This document shows positions 44,901 through 56,256 of a stretch of DNA of 64,000 bases, in pieces (positions within the stretch are counted from its first letter, which is position 1; every line of letters begins with the position of its first letter). The stretch comes from Morchella semilibera (taxonomy: Eukaryota > Ascomycota > Pezizomycetes > Pezizales > Morchellaceae), in assembly GCA_009192285.1 (NCBI GenBank), contig CM018605.1, forward strand, positions 2,707,247 to 2,771,246, given 5' to 3'. The translations under genes and the position numbers were made by a program. The notes beneath the pieces were generated by a model, which did not search any database, was not told where the DNA came from, and saw only the letters and a list, made by a program, of their open reading frames with translations.

Positions 44901-46008
44901 ATTGAAATCCCTTGTCTTATTTCTCTGATGGTTGTGGTGTAGGGCGGTGTTGAAGTTGCGTTCCCATACAAATTTTGGTTGCAACGAAACCTACCATGTT
45001 CTTGGCGGTTCAGCCGTCATAGAACATCACTCGAATGGACTTATGATCTACGCCAAGTCAACCCATTTTGGTTTAGCTCAGAAATATGAGTGTCGCATGT
45101 AGGTTGTTGTCGTTTTCCGTATACGTAGAGATATCGATGTCTTCTAGAAGTAAGGGGAAAAATTTAAAAGGTGTTCCAGCGGTCGGGGTTTCTGACAGCG
45201 TTCGAGGCTATTTCTCCAGCCTGCTACTGTATCTGACCAGACACGCCATTCTTTGGAAGAGGGGGGTCAATTGCAAAAGCTATGGAAAAAATCTCGCTCG
45301 GTATTTAGTAACCACTCTCCTACATGCAAGCGTTCTGTTTGCTTCAAGAGGTGAATATACTGCCCAGGAAGAAACCGGCGCATGAACAGCGACATTATTC
45401 TTGGTATATCTATTATCTATCTGATACAGATAATAAGAAGGACATAGCTCTGGGACTCGTTGGAATAGCCATATACTTAGCTTTGGGTTGCTTTGCGTGC
45501 TCCGGGGGTAGGATATGTGTGCCGTTGGAGGTCATCATTGTTGCTCGACACTATCATTTTTACCCCGCAAATAAATGTGGCTACTCGGTGCACCTATCTA
45601 GTAGGTGTTGGGTAACGATAGTCACCCCTAAATCCAAATTGATATCCAGTTGCTAGGACAATTTTCTATGTTGACAAAAGCTGCTTTCACCAAGCTTGGC
45701 AACGCATTGCAACCCAACTTCCATCAACCTCACCTCTCTCTAACTTACCTTCTGCCCCACCCACATCATTCACCATCTACAAACATCCCCAAATCGCTCT
45801 TGTTCATCTCTTTTTGTTTCTATTTTCCGCAGCTTTTTCGGTCCTGCTGTTCAGGGATTCAAAGATTTGTAGGTTTTTGGTTCGAATTCCGTGTTTTCTG
45901 GGCATCCGGCCTGTGCTAGTGATAATGCGGAGGTTTCCGCTTAGTATATTCCCACTAACACGTAATCATAGCTGCCCTTTACTAAATCAATCACTATTAA
46001 GCTTTAAG
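41961..46008. other. 4-kb gap with a tRNA-like remnant
   Basis: No protein gene recognised. The interval contains T runs after the GPI gene, CTA repeats (42177-42202), a G13 run (42789-42801) and GCCGTTGC repeats (42970-42998). An 18-bp tandem TTTGGTGGTGGTCGTGGC (43168-43202) and a T19 run (43740-43758) are also present. Related AAGCGGYGATT units lie at 44523 and 44561, and TACATGTA recurs at several sites. Frames at 44250-44504 and 45086-45656 match nothing known to me. Confidence 0.5.
43560..43634 (-). ncRNA. tRNA-like remnant with A and B boxes
   Basis: On the minus strand TGGCCTAGTGG fits the pol III A box. GGTTCAAATCC, 32 nt further on, fits the B box. The tRNA cloverleaf does not close: acceptor, D and anticodon stems fail to pair, and only the T arm is good (CAGG-TTCAAAT-CCTG). 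It is therefore a tRNA pseudogene or the head of a tRNA-derived SINE rather than a working tRNA. Confidence 0.5.
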
Positions 46009-49000
46009 ATGCTTAAAATCGATCGGTTCAAGAAGAAAGTGAGTTTTCCATGCTCTCCTGCTCCTTTTACTATCCTATTTTTACAAAGATTTTATCCATC
46101 GCCCACTATTTCCCTTTCCTTCAGATCTGCCCTCCCCTGCTTCCTCTGCACGAGACTTTATCCCTACCCTAGTTAAAAATGTATTCCTAACACCTTGTTC
46201 CGTGTAGCATGGGAAGAGACATGAGCTAGCTGAAGTTCAGATGCGCCATGTCCAATACCACACTCAAGGCCAACCTGGCCTCAAGGAATTCAACTCCGGT
46301 AGTACGAGTAGCCGCTTGTTCCCTGCTATCGGGGAAAAGTATACTGCTGGTACTACGGTCCTTTGGTCGAGTGTCATTGCAGGGCAGGGCACAATGGTTG
46401 TAGCAAACCCGGATATTGTAGCTACATGTAACTTGGGTGCCTCTCACCCTCCCGGAACCACTCATCCCCCCACCCTCTCAGCTCTTCAAAAGCTCTCATT
46501 AGACTCCAAGTGCATTGTTGTTCAGAACAGGCCTGGTCTTGCTACTCTCTTCCCTGTCGGGTCGGGGTGTGAGAAGTTTGGGATCGGCCCCCGTCCGGAT
46601 ATCTCGACGATGGAAAGGAAACTCTTCAAAGTTCCCGTTGCACGATATGGTTTCCAAAAGAAATCCTCGCATCTTCCAAAGACCCTTCTAGTTGACCTGA
46701 AGAGGCCTCTTCCCTCTTTGGACATTACTAAAACCTCTCATACCCCTTCAACCCCACTCCCAGACAATAAGATCGACCCCTCTTCACCTTGTATCTCTGA
46801 GGTAGCTCCTCCTAGTGGTACTCTCGCTGAAACGCTTGTCACTGCAGTCCCCATCTCTTCAAGAACTTCAGATATCATTACTGAGTCAACTCAGTCCGGT
46901 AGTATCATCACTGAGGTTGATGTTTCTAATTGTTTGGACAATACATTTACCATCTTTACGCTTGATGGTACATACTCTCCATCTTCGGGGTCGGTTCACT
47001 CCATTGAATGTACCGACACAATCAATGATCTCCAGCTTGAAATGATGGGATCCATCAATGAGGGATGCAGTTCGGTCGATACTCCGTCTCAGGCGGATCC
47101 TGATGCCGCTTCAATCTCCGAACCGATCGGAACCTCGACCCAAGAGCAAGAGGTCATTAGGGAAGAGGCTCCAAAGCCTCCTACACAGCCTAACTTCCCT
47201 ATAGCAACTGTCCAGAGCAACAGAGATCTTTCGCTTGACGATCTTGTAAAAGACGAACGCCTCGCTTGGGCTGGCACAGAAGAATTTCGTTCAAAGAACA
47301 AGAGCGTCGTTCCTGATGACGTCAAGGATAACTCCAAAGTTGGAAAGCTTCCTCTTTCCTCTTCCCCAAAAACAGAGACAGTGGATGAATATATGCTTGA
47401 GAGGAGGGAGGGCATTCCTGTCGAAGAAAGCAAGGCCGGTTTCGACATGGTTAATTTGCCAGTCACGAAGACCTTTAGGCCTGGCTTCGGCAGGCGTGCT
47501 GCTCCAGGTTCTATCCTTATGAAACAACTTGCTCTAATTAATAAACAAATTAGTGCCGAGCCTTTTATCCCCTTCAAAGATGTCGATCCTCAGGCTCCTC
47601 CTTCCGACTTCAAGCTCTCCAGTTTGAGTGGAAGGCCCTTGCCCCGTGTTCACAAAGATGAACAGGTAAAAACCACTGCCGGATCTTCGTCCCGCAAGGG
47701 AATATCCCACACTCCTATTACCATCCCTCGTATTGTCTCGTCACAATCTATTATATCCCAATCTGTCTGTAGTGCTCAGGCCGAGCCCAAAGTGCTACAG
47801 CCTCATCTCCGACCTAAATCCCAACCTATACAGAAGTCTGTCAAGGACTCTGATGAATATATCCCCCCTCATCTTCGATGCAGGCCTGCACATACACAAC
47901 AGACAACGGTCAATGAATCTGCTAGAAGTCCCTCCCGGGCCAAGGCTGCGATCAAGAGTACCCCCGGTAACTTTGCGCCTAGTGTCAGCAAGTCGTCACA
48001 ACCTATGTCGAATTTTTCGTCTAATTCTATACAAGGGGTTAACAAAGGACCTGCTACTCGACGCGGGTCGGATGCTACTGAAACCTCTGACGATTGTGTG
48101 AATAGAGTAGCCAAAGACATCCATTCAGACACTTCAGAAAGTTCTGGTGTCAGGACACCCAAGGAGCCTGACGTTGAATTCCCGGTTATTGTCGAAGCCT
48201 CCGCTCCCCCGCGCTGTGCCGCTTTTGCAAATCGTTCTCCGATGGGGATTGCCCAAAAAACTTTATCTGATGCACAAATAGAAGCAAAAGGTCAAACTCT
48301 TGTCACGGCGCACAACCCCGGAAGGGAGTACTCTCTCAGGACCGAGAAAGGATTTGTTGAACTCCCTGTTATGTACACATTCTGTGATGATAAAAGTTGC
48401 TCTTTTCGTCAAAACTATCAACCGGTAGGAAAATGTCCCCATCCACCCTTTTTCTCCTTCAGTCGCTGATCTTTTCATTTTTTCAGTGCGAGAAATCACA
48501 CGTCAGGCCGCCACAATACTATATTCCTTTCAATGATGCAGTTTGTTCAGAGTTTATTCTGCACGGTAGTTGTTCAACTAGTGCCAAGCGCTGTCTGCAT
48601 GGTGCCCACCCATGCCCATCCGAAATCCGGTAATATCCTCCTGTACTAGTTTAAATTTATAGTCACATAGCTAAAATATATTTATTGGATTTTATAGTTT
48701 TAATAAATGTCATAAGCGAGCTTGCCCCAATGATCATTCAATTACAATCAGTCCATCTGGCGGTATATACTCGGTATTCCCAGGACAACCACAGGCAATA
48801 CCTACGATTAACACCTTAGAAGAGCCGTTCCCCGCTATTATCAAAAGTCAGACTGAATACAGCCTTGACCCCCCGGGTCTATCTACCAAATTGGGCCCTC
48901 GGAGTGATAACGACTGGTATGACTTCACACGCATAAGTATACTCCCAACAGTGGACGAAATCATCAGTAGTCGCCCTATTTATCTGCCCCATAAAGGTTC

Positions 49001-52000
49001 AATGTCCAGCGCACACGAAGTCTTTGAGGTCGGTTTCCGACATCAACGCGAGGCAGTACTTGGTCAGGTCAGGCTAGCACTTTCACACCTGATCAAGAAA
49101 ATGATGAGGGGAGAAAATTTTATGACTGGCAGTCAGGGTGGCCAGGACCCAGTCTATAGGGTTTATAAGAACTGTGTGATAACTCACGGCTTCGTTGAAC
49201 AATGCCGAATCCCTACTCTTAATTTTGGTCTCCGTTTCTCCTCTCCTGGGAAGGAACAAATCAGAGATGAGGCTGTTTTACGCATTGGTCATCTGTTGGC
49301 TCTTGTGGTTCAATCCACTAAGGGTATCTCATTGATTTGGCTCCAGGCCACTCAGCAATGGTCAAATAGAGATGAAAATGGGAATGTCTCAAATATTGGT
49401 AGGCAAATTACTGGTCTCTTTTCCCTAGCATTGCTAATAAATAAAGTAGGCCGTGTGGAGGTGAAGGCGATAAATAAAAATACTCAAAAAGAAGACTTAG
49501 AAAAGCTTCTTTCTCTACAAGCTAATCAGAAAGAATGCCTGTTGGTTGACTTCGGCGGTGTTCTTCCGGAAACTTTCATGAATGTCCTTTCTGCCATCCA
49601 GAAGCTTAATAACGGCGTACGTTCTTTTTTTGCCCAAAACCTATTTCAAGGAGAAATCCCTGAAGTTATGCGTCATACCCCAACATATTTGCACGGGCAA
49701 GAGATCGATTTCTCTTCTCTTGGGTTTGAATACAAGTGCAGGTTTACACCAGGCCAAGTTGGGAGAGATGTGTTGGTAGAAATCAAGAAACGACTCTCTC
49801 AGAAAAACTCCGAAGGGATTACTTTTACCGCGGGTCAGATCGAGGCACTCGTCAATTCCTTCACCTCCAGACTATCATTTATTCAGGGCCCTCCAGGTAC
49901 GGAAAGCCCAGATATTAATTTCTTTCGTGTATGGATGATCATTAATGTCATTTTAGGAACTGGAAAGTCCTTTATTGGTAGATCAATTATAAAAACGCTG
50001 GCAGTCAATCGTCGCGCTTGGAAAAATGATAAAACGACTCCAGTACTCCTAACGTATGTCTACCGACTTCCTTTAGCATAATCATCAAGTTTTACTAATT
50101 CCCTTTCAGAGCACAGACAAACCACGCACTGGATGAGACAATCGCTGGGTACATTAAGTCTGGCCTCAAGGTCGCACGGTTGGGTATCGCTCCCGGCAGC
50201 CAGGCTGCTAAGCCTGAACATATTGCGTTTCAAAGCTATGCGCTCCCGAAAGAAGTCTACGAACCAATTAATAAAGCTTACAACCAGGCCCGCACTCAGG
50301 CCGGGGCATCTAGCAGGGAGCTTGAGTTTCTTATAAGTGAACTGACCAACTCTTCGGTAGCATGGCGTCGTCTGGGACCCTTCCTGCAGAAAGAACATCT
50401 AGAATTTTATGAAGCCTTTGTGAAGATTTCTGGTGGAGTGCGTGAAGCCGAAGGGTTTATATCATGGTCAAACAACGAGGGGGTACAACCGGACTCTCTA
50501 ATTGAGGGCTTGAAAGCAACCATTCCGGAAGGGTTCCAGGGCTCGGGCTCGAACATAAATGAACTTGACGTCAATCTTCAAGACTCATCTTCTACTGATG
50601 AAGGACTTGATTTATGGAAGTTTACCCCTAGTGAGAGGCAGGAGCTTATTAGTGGTTGGAAGAAGGACCTCGACTATACTCTCGGTCGTAATATCGAAAC
50701 AGCCAGAGCGAAGCTTGAGGAATCTAGCCACAATATGCGAATTTTCTCTGCTAAAGAAACAGCGGCAAAGATCATGGGTTTTGGTAAATCTCCATCCTTT
50801 TTTTTTTTTTTTTTTTTCAAATTTTTCTTTGCCTCCTTACTAATTGGGGAATATATAGGTATCGATGTTGTGGCGTGCACTTGTACTCGAGCAGCTCGCG
50901 AAGTGGAGCTTTTGAAATATCTAGAAATAGAAGTTGCAATTGTTGAAGAGGCTGCGGAGATTGTGGAGCCAATGGTTCTCCCTATTTTTGGGAGTACATT
51001 GCAGCAGCTAATTATGATTGGAGATCATCAACAGCTAAAGTAACGCCCTACTTTCCCTTTGTTATGAGTCTGCTAACGTAATTTAAGGCCGTTCTGCGAC
51101 TCTCCCGGGCTTGCGGGTGGATATTATAAACAGGACCAATCTCTTTTCGAGAGATTAGTTAGCCCATCTGCAGGTACTCCGAGCGTTATTCCTCTAGCCC
51201 TTCTTGATTGCCAAAGAAGAATGCGGCCGGAGCTTGCTGGCCTTGTGCGATCTTTAGTACTTTACAAAAGTTACACCGATGGTGATAATGTCAAGTTTTA
51301 CCCTGATGTCCCAGGAATGGGGGGCAAGAATCTCTTGTGGTTAGACCACAATTCTCCTGAGTCGTTTTCTGGGAGGTCTTATTATAACAACCATGAGGCC
51401 GATATGATTGCGGGGCATGCTGCACACTTGATCAGGTGTGGTGAGTTCGGAATCCGAGATGTGGTGATACTTGTATGTCCGATTTACCATCCTTTTCTAC
51501 ATATCTGGGTCGTTACTGATAAGCTTAAAATAGACACCCTACCGTGGACAAGTTGCGGTGATCACCGAGGCCCTTAAAAAACAGGGGGCGTTTGGTCTTA
51601 GGATTTCAGCTGAAGACATGAACTGTCTAGCTGTGAGGAACGCCGAGTATAAGGTATCACAGGAGTCTGAACAGAGTGATTTCACATGGGTCAATGTTGA
51701 TATCTCAGATGCTATCCAAGTTACTACGATGTTCGTACCATCGCCGCACTAAATGTCCTGTTCCCTAACTAACAGCTGTGACTAGTGATAATTACCAAGG
51801 TCAAGAGGCAAACGTAATTCTTTACTCTGCCGTTCGCAGCAACAATGATGGGCGTCTAGGGTTTACGGATATCACAAATCGCGCATGCGTTACTCTTTCG
51901 TAAGTTTATATCACAATCATGTAATTTTCATTCAAACTAACTGCGTGTAGCCGGGCACGACATGGAATGTATATTTTCGGCAATTCCGACACCGCACAAA

Positions 52001-52855
52001 ATAGCAAAGATTCTTGGAGCAGGGTTATTAAGTATATGAAAGATCGACAGATGGTGGTTGCGGAATTACCAGTCCAGCAATGCAGTCGTCACAACGGTCA
52101 GACTCATATGATCAGATCCCCAGCTGATTGGGAAAGGTTGAGACATACTGAATGCGTTAAACTACGAAGTACTGTGCTGCCTTGTGGCCATGTTGCCGAC
52201 TTTCCTTGTAACGCCAGGGAAACCCATGCCCATTGCCCTGATTGCAAGAAGGCTCTGGAAGAGAGTACGCCTCTTGCTAGTGTCGCTGATAATAGTCTTC
52301 AAAGTATTGATGTGACAATCTTCCCGCTACGTATGTTTCACCTATCAGTATTTTAATTCAGAAAGCCCAGCTAATAGGTTTTGATGAATAGATATATCCG
52401 AGCTTGATTCAGAGGGCACTGCAGAAACCACAACTATATCTAGTCATGAGCAATGGTTCCTTAGCACCTCCCGGTACTTCCTTTCCAATGCCGACGCGCT
52501 CAAAGATAGCCAACAGAATGGGGTACCGTCCCGTACAATCTTCCTTCAAAGCCTCAACCTATCACGAAACGGTAACAAGGAGAACGAATGGATGTTCACC
52601 GAAAGATATGTAGTTCTCAGGTCTTTCCACGAGAAGTATGAGATAGGGCTAAAGCAGGCTAAGATTGTTGAGCGAGATTTTGGTACGACAGGGCTGGTTT
52701 CCCGGATGGAAGATTTAAAACGCTCCATTCGTGATGCTATTGCCGATGACTACAATTTTATCCTTTCGGAACTGATGAAGATGGCGAGGCCTCATAATAA
52801 TGTCCGAAAAATAGCGGAAGCACTGAGGCAAGCCCTCAAAGAGAAATTCGAGTGA
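46009..52855 (+). CDS. ZNFX1-like SF1 RNA helicase with N-terminal CCCH fingers
   Basis: Twelve exons: 46009-46038, 46208-48424, 48487-48629, 48698-49896, 49957-50053, 50110-50783, 50859-51039, 51088-51472, 51534-51730, 51786-51899, 51951-52330 and 52392-52855. They give 2026 residues with no frame break. Residues 1-735 are a Ser/Pro-rich extension with YIPPHLR. Three CCCH-type modules cover about 736-810 (C736-x4-C741-x8-C750-x3-H754; C769-x8-C778-x6-C785-x4-H790; C801-x4-C806-x3-H810). The helicase follows: GPPGTGKS (about 1194-1201), TNHALDETI, IVEEAAE (1481-1487), IMIGDHQQLKP, LTPYRGQVAVI, TIDNYQGQEANVIL and VTLSRARHGMYIFGN. A Cys/His cluster after it contains LPCGHVADFPC and HCPDCKKAL, and the C-terminus is helical. 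The EEAA box marks the NFX1-type/ZNFX1 branch of UPF1-like helicases, linked to RNAi and small-RNA inheritance (Hrr1 in fission yeast). One intron splits Walker A between GPPG and TGKS. Confidence 0.9.
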
Positions 52856-53753
52856 GAAAGCTATCTTTGTAGGAAATCTTGTATTTATTCGTTAATTAAA
52901 AATGTTGGGATACTCTTACTCATGGGATACGTGTCTGGTCAATTGCAAGAGAACTTTGTTTTTATCAATTTCGTAATTTAGAGATACGGGGATTTTATTC
53001 CTCTGGTATTACGGCATTGAGTGATAGTATTATCGCGAGCACTGTGGTTGGGCTTTTTGGCTTGGTCAGTGTCAGTGGGGGTCTTTCCAATAATTCTTGT
53101 GTCTCATAGTCTCTATATTTGTAGCGAGTAACAAGAGGATGTTTTTGGATGTAGTTGGGTTAGGGTTTTACAGCGACCTTTGTCAAAATTTTATTTTCCA
53201 GCATTTTGTCAGGGCCTGGAGCGCCCTTTTCTCAAAAGAGGGGGTGTCCGAATGAAATCTTGTCCCAACCACAGAGCCGGCGACAGTATATGAAAAGGGT
53301 CCCAAATGACAGAGTATTCGGTACAGGAACTAAGTACTAAATGACATTTCGGTGCGATGATACCTTGGTTGTCATGATCCAATCTCTGCGAACTACGCGT
53401 ACTTTGGTCAAGTTCCTGGCATCTTTGCCCTCACGGGCGACTTTGACCTTCACCTATCGTTTCGGTCTAGCTGCACAGAAAACACCGCTTCAAGAACCTC
53501 TTCGACGTTATATGAAGGCTTTTAAGGTTTCATCTAACCACAGGCCACTCTGCAGGCGTTGGTCGTTAATCTGAATGGAGGAGTTCGTCAAGATGCGTAA
53601 GTTAATCCCCCAGATTTACTATTCTAAGATTTAAGTGTTCTGCCTCAGCTTTAATTACAAACTTAACACCAACCCATCCTTCACCTCTACTTTGGTTTAG
53701 TTTTGACCTTAGCTGAAAAGTAATTATTAGGTAGCTGGACATTACTCTTATTT
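52856..53753. other. Convergent intergenic region
   Basis: No gene recognised between the helicase and the convergent carrier gene. A plus-strand frame at 53341-53574 (FRCDDTLVVMIQSLRTTRTL) is unassigned. Confidence 0.5.
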
Positions 53754-54792
53754 CTAGATTGCAACCATCTGTTTCTCCTTTTCCTCTCTACTGTTTCTCA
53801 ACCATACCTTCGCCGCTTCATAACTCCCCAAGTACAACCCGCTGCCAAACGCCGTCCACACACCTCTCAGTGCACCACCTCTCATCAATCCCTTCCACCC
53901 CTCATCTCTCAGAATCTCCTTCACAACCTGGGTAGTACGCTTCCTCTCAAACCCCTCCGAAGACTTGCGAGATGCCGACAGCATAATCCTCGTCTTGACA
54001 ACATCTATCGGCGTCGTGATGACCGCTGCCACACATCCCGCTGACCCAGCACTCACCGCTGCGCCGACCCCCGTCTGGAACGGCGTTGAATCCTCCGCCA
54101 GCAGCCGCTTCTTCATCGCCTCAAACACCGGGAACTGCATCGCTGTGAAGGGAAGATTCCGCCCAACGAGTGTCGTGTAGCCCCGCCATAGATACGACAC
54201 ACGCGGTATCCGACGCAGTGCCTGCAGCGAGGACGAGCTCATGTTGAGGCTTGCAAGACCGGACGTTGTCGCGTGTGCGCCAGGTCGGGGCGCAGCATGC
54301 GTGGCGGTAATGATTTGCGCATTCTGCTTTATCACTTCGGCGGGGGTGATGATGGCGCAAGAGCAGACCTCAGCGAGAGACGAGGAGAGAACGGCCGAGT
54401 GCGTGTGCGACAAAAGGAATTCATAGGTGGAGAAGAAGACGCCGGCTGACGGTTCAATTGTGAGTGGACGTTGAGATGGAAAAAAGAACAGTCGAGGGGC
54501 CAACTAACCAGCGGGCGCAGTGGCGATTACAACGCTGCCGACGCCTTGATAGAGGCCTTTATATAGCTGCGGATTTCGCCAAAATGTTTGCCGGGCAGTC
54601 GCGGTACCTGGGCTCTCTTTCTGGAGGCGTGTTTTCAGCGTGTCGAGGGGATATATTAGGAGGTCTACGGTAAACGCAGCGATCGCGCCGGCCTGTGGGA
54701 GTGGGTGGTCATGCAGATGTCAGTTTGAACTGTCAATCGACTCGGCGTTAGGAAAGAGAGATACGTACGAGCAGAATATCGGTACTCGACAT
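53754..54792 (-). CDS. Mitochondrial carrier, SAM-transporter-like (SLC25, Pet8 type)
   Basis: Exons 54792-54769, 54692-54509 and 54445-53754 give 299 residues, the standard carrier length. Three repeats each carry the Px[DE]xx[KR] signature: YPLDTLKTRLQ, TPAEVIKQNAQ and TPIDVVKTRIM. Repeat 1 opens AGAIAAFTVDLLIYPLDTLK and is followed by LYKGLYQGVGSVVIATAPA. Repeat 2 has SLAEVCSCAIITPAEVIK and YLWRGYTTLVGRNLPF. Repeat 3 has AGSAGCVAAVITTPIDVVKT and GLYLGSYEAAKVWL. The AFTVDLLIYPLDTLKTR start is closest to the S-adenosylmethionine carriers that bring SAM into the matrix. The substrate is inferred, not proven. Introns are 76 and 63 nt. Confidence 0.88.
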
Positions 54793-56256
54793 TTTCGCGA
54801 TGTGTTGAGGATTTGGAGGTCGTTATTAGGTCTGGAGATAACTTTTTGTTGGTTTCTGTTTGTCGGGTTATGACGTCACTGATGAGTTCTCCAATCATTG
54901 GCGTCACCGTATCGATAAGCGACGGCGGGTATGCAGGGTCCATTAGCTGAAAAAGAAAGAAAAATGGTTAGGTGCGACATAGCTTTGATAATGCATACGC
55001 CTTGGGATAATACACGGGTTTTCGCAATCAACATGCTAATGCTCAGTTAGACAACTGTTGCCTTTCGCCTTGCTGCTTAATTTTGCGATTAATTTCGGCT
55101 TTGTTTGTTTAACACTCAGCAACATAGAGCGGTGGAGACGACAGCGGCTTTATTTGGGCTAGTGGGGCTAGAGGTCTTCGCTGTTCAGTACAATTTGGAT
55201 TCTTTGATCATTGACCATCTCTACAGCTTTAATTAAGATAGTTTACGTTTGCGCGCCACCACCGCCACTACCGCCCTACTACATACACGCCGGAGCGAGG
55301 GGGCCAACTAGGCGAGCTGTGTCGATTTTTCTTTCTTTTAGAATTTTACTGATGCACACCGGGGAGGGGGGGGGGAGTATACATTTGTTTGAATCACCCT
55401 CTAAATGTCCGTTGCGAGATGTTAAGATCAGCTTTCAATGTATCCGGATCCCCTAGAAGAACTAGGTCTGTTGGCGGACCTCTAACTGGGAAAGCCTGAG
55501 ATTCCCCACTGGGCGGCTGCGGTTCGTGCTACTGTTTTGTTTGTTTGGCTTTCATTGTCATGCCACGCGGCCTAGTGTAGGTGAACTGGGTGATTGGTGA
55601 AGGTCTCAGATAGTCCCAGAGGTGTGGTGGGCATTAAGCCTCGACGTTTGAACATGTCAAGATTGTCGGATAATAAATTTCACGAGAACAGTTCCTATTT
55701 AAGTGCTAATAGAGTTAAGATAGTGATATTATCCAGGCCCTTGGAAACTGAAATATAAATACCTCTGTACGGATAAATGGAGGACATCACATGGATATTT
55801 TTGAAGATTTCTAGACGTTCAAACGAGACTTGTAGACCAAGGGAGGGCGGGGGTCTACAGATTTACTCACCTGGAAGTCTTCCTACAACCCCAATGACCA
55901 AAATAATACACTATTAGCCATTGGAGATACAGATATCATGCAAAATCTGTATTTTGACTTCACGCTTCAGATTTGAACAATCTCAGAATATCCACGGGGT
56001 GTCCTCAAATATAACTACAGTGCCGGTCGATAAATTCTCAAGATTTGCGCTTGGATATAACCACTTTTAAATTTATCCAATCTTTGCTTGCAACAACTCA
56101 TTCAACTGTACTCAATCCGAATTATGTTTGGCATAATTTATGACATGCATACTACAACATAAAGACCTTGTACATGTTTTCTATTTTGCTAGAAGCCTCC
56201 TCTTTTTTATAACAGGTACGTTATAAGAGATATGCCTATAGTATTGTTTGTATCTT
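54793..56256. other. Intergenic with a coding-like minus-strand leader
   Basis: Immediately upstream of the carrier start, a minus-strand frame (about 54943-54772) reads MDPAYPPSLIDTVTPMIGEL and then ISDVITRQTETNKKL. It is preceded by an acceptor-like TTTCTTTTTCAG. It is in a different frame from the carrier and no parent gene was found. The rest is AT-rich with no gene; a G run lies at 55369-55377. Confidence 0.4.

Noticed and set aside
45086-45656. Two adjoining plus-strand frames upstream of the helicase
   Set aside because: No recognisable sequence, no coding-like bias, and the helicase start at 46009 is already explained.
53150-53170. GGGTTAGGG string, possible telomere repeat
   Set aside because: A single occurrence inside ordinary DNA; no array.
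54121-54360. Frame shadow within the mitochondrial carrier
   Set aside because: Overlaps conserved carrier repeats in another frame.
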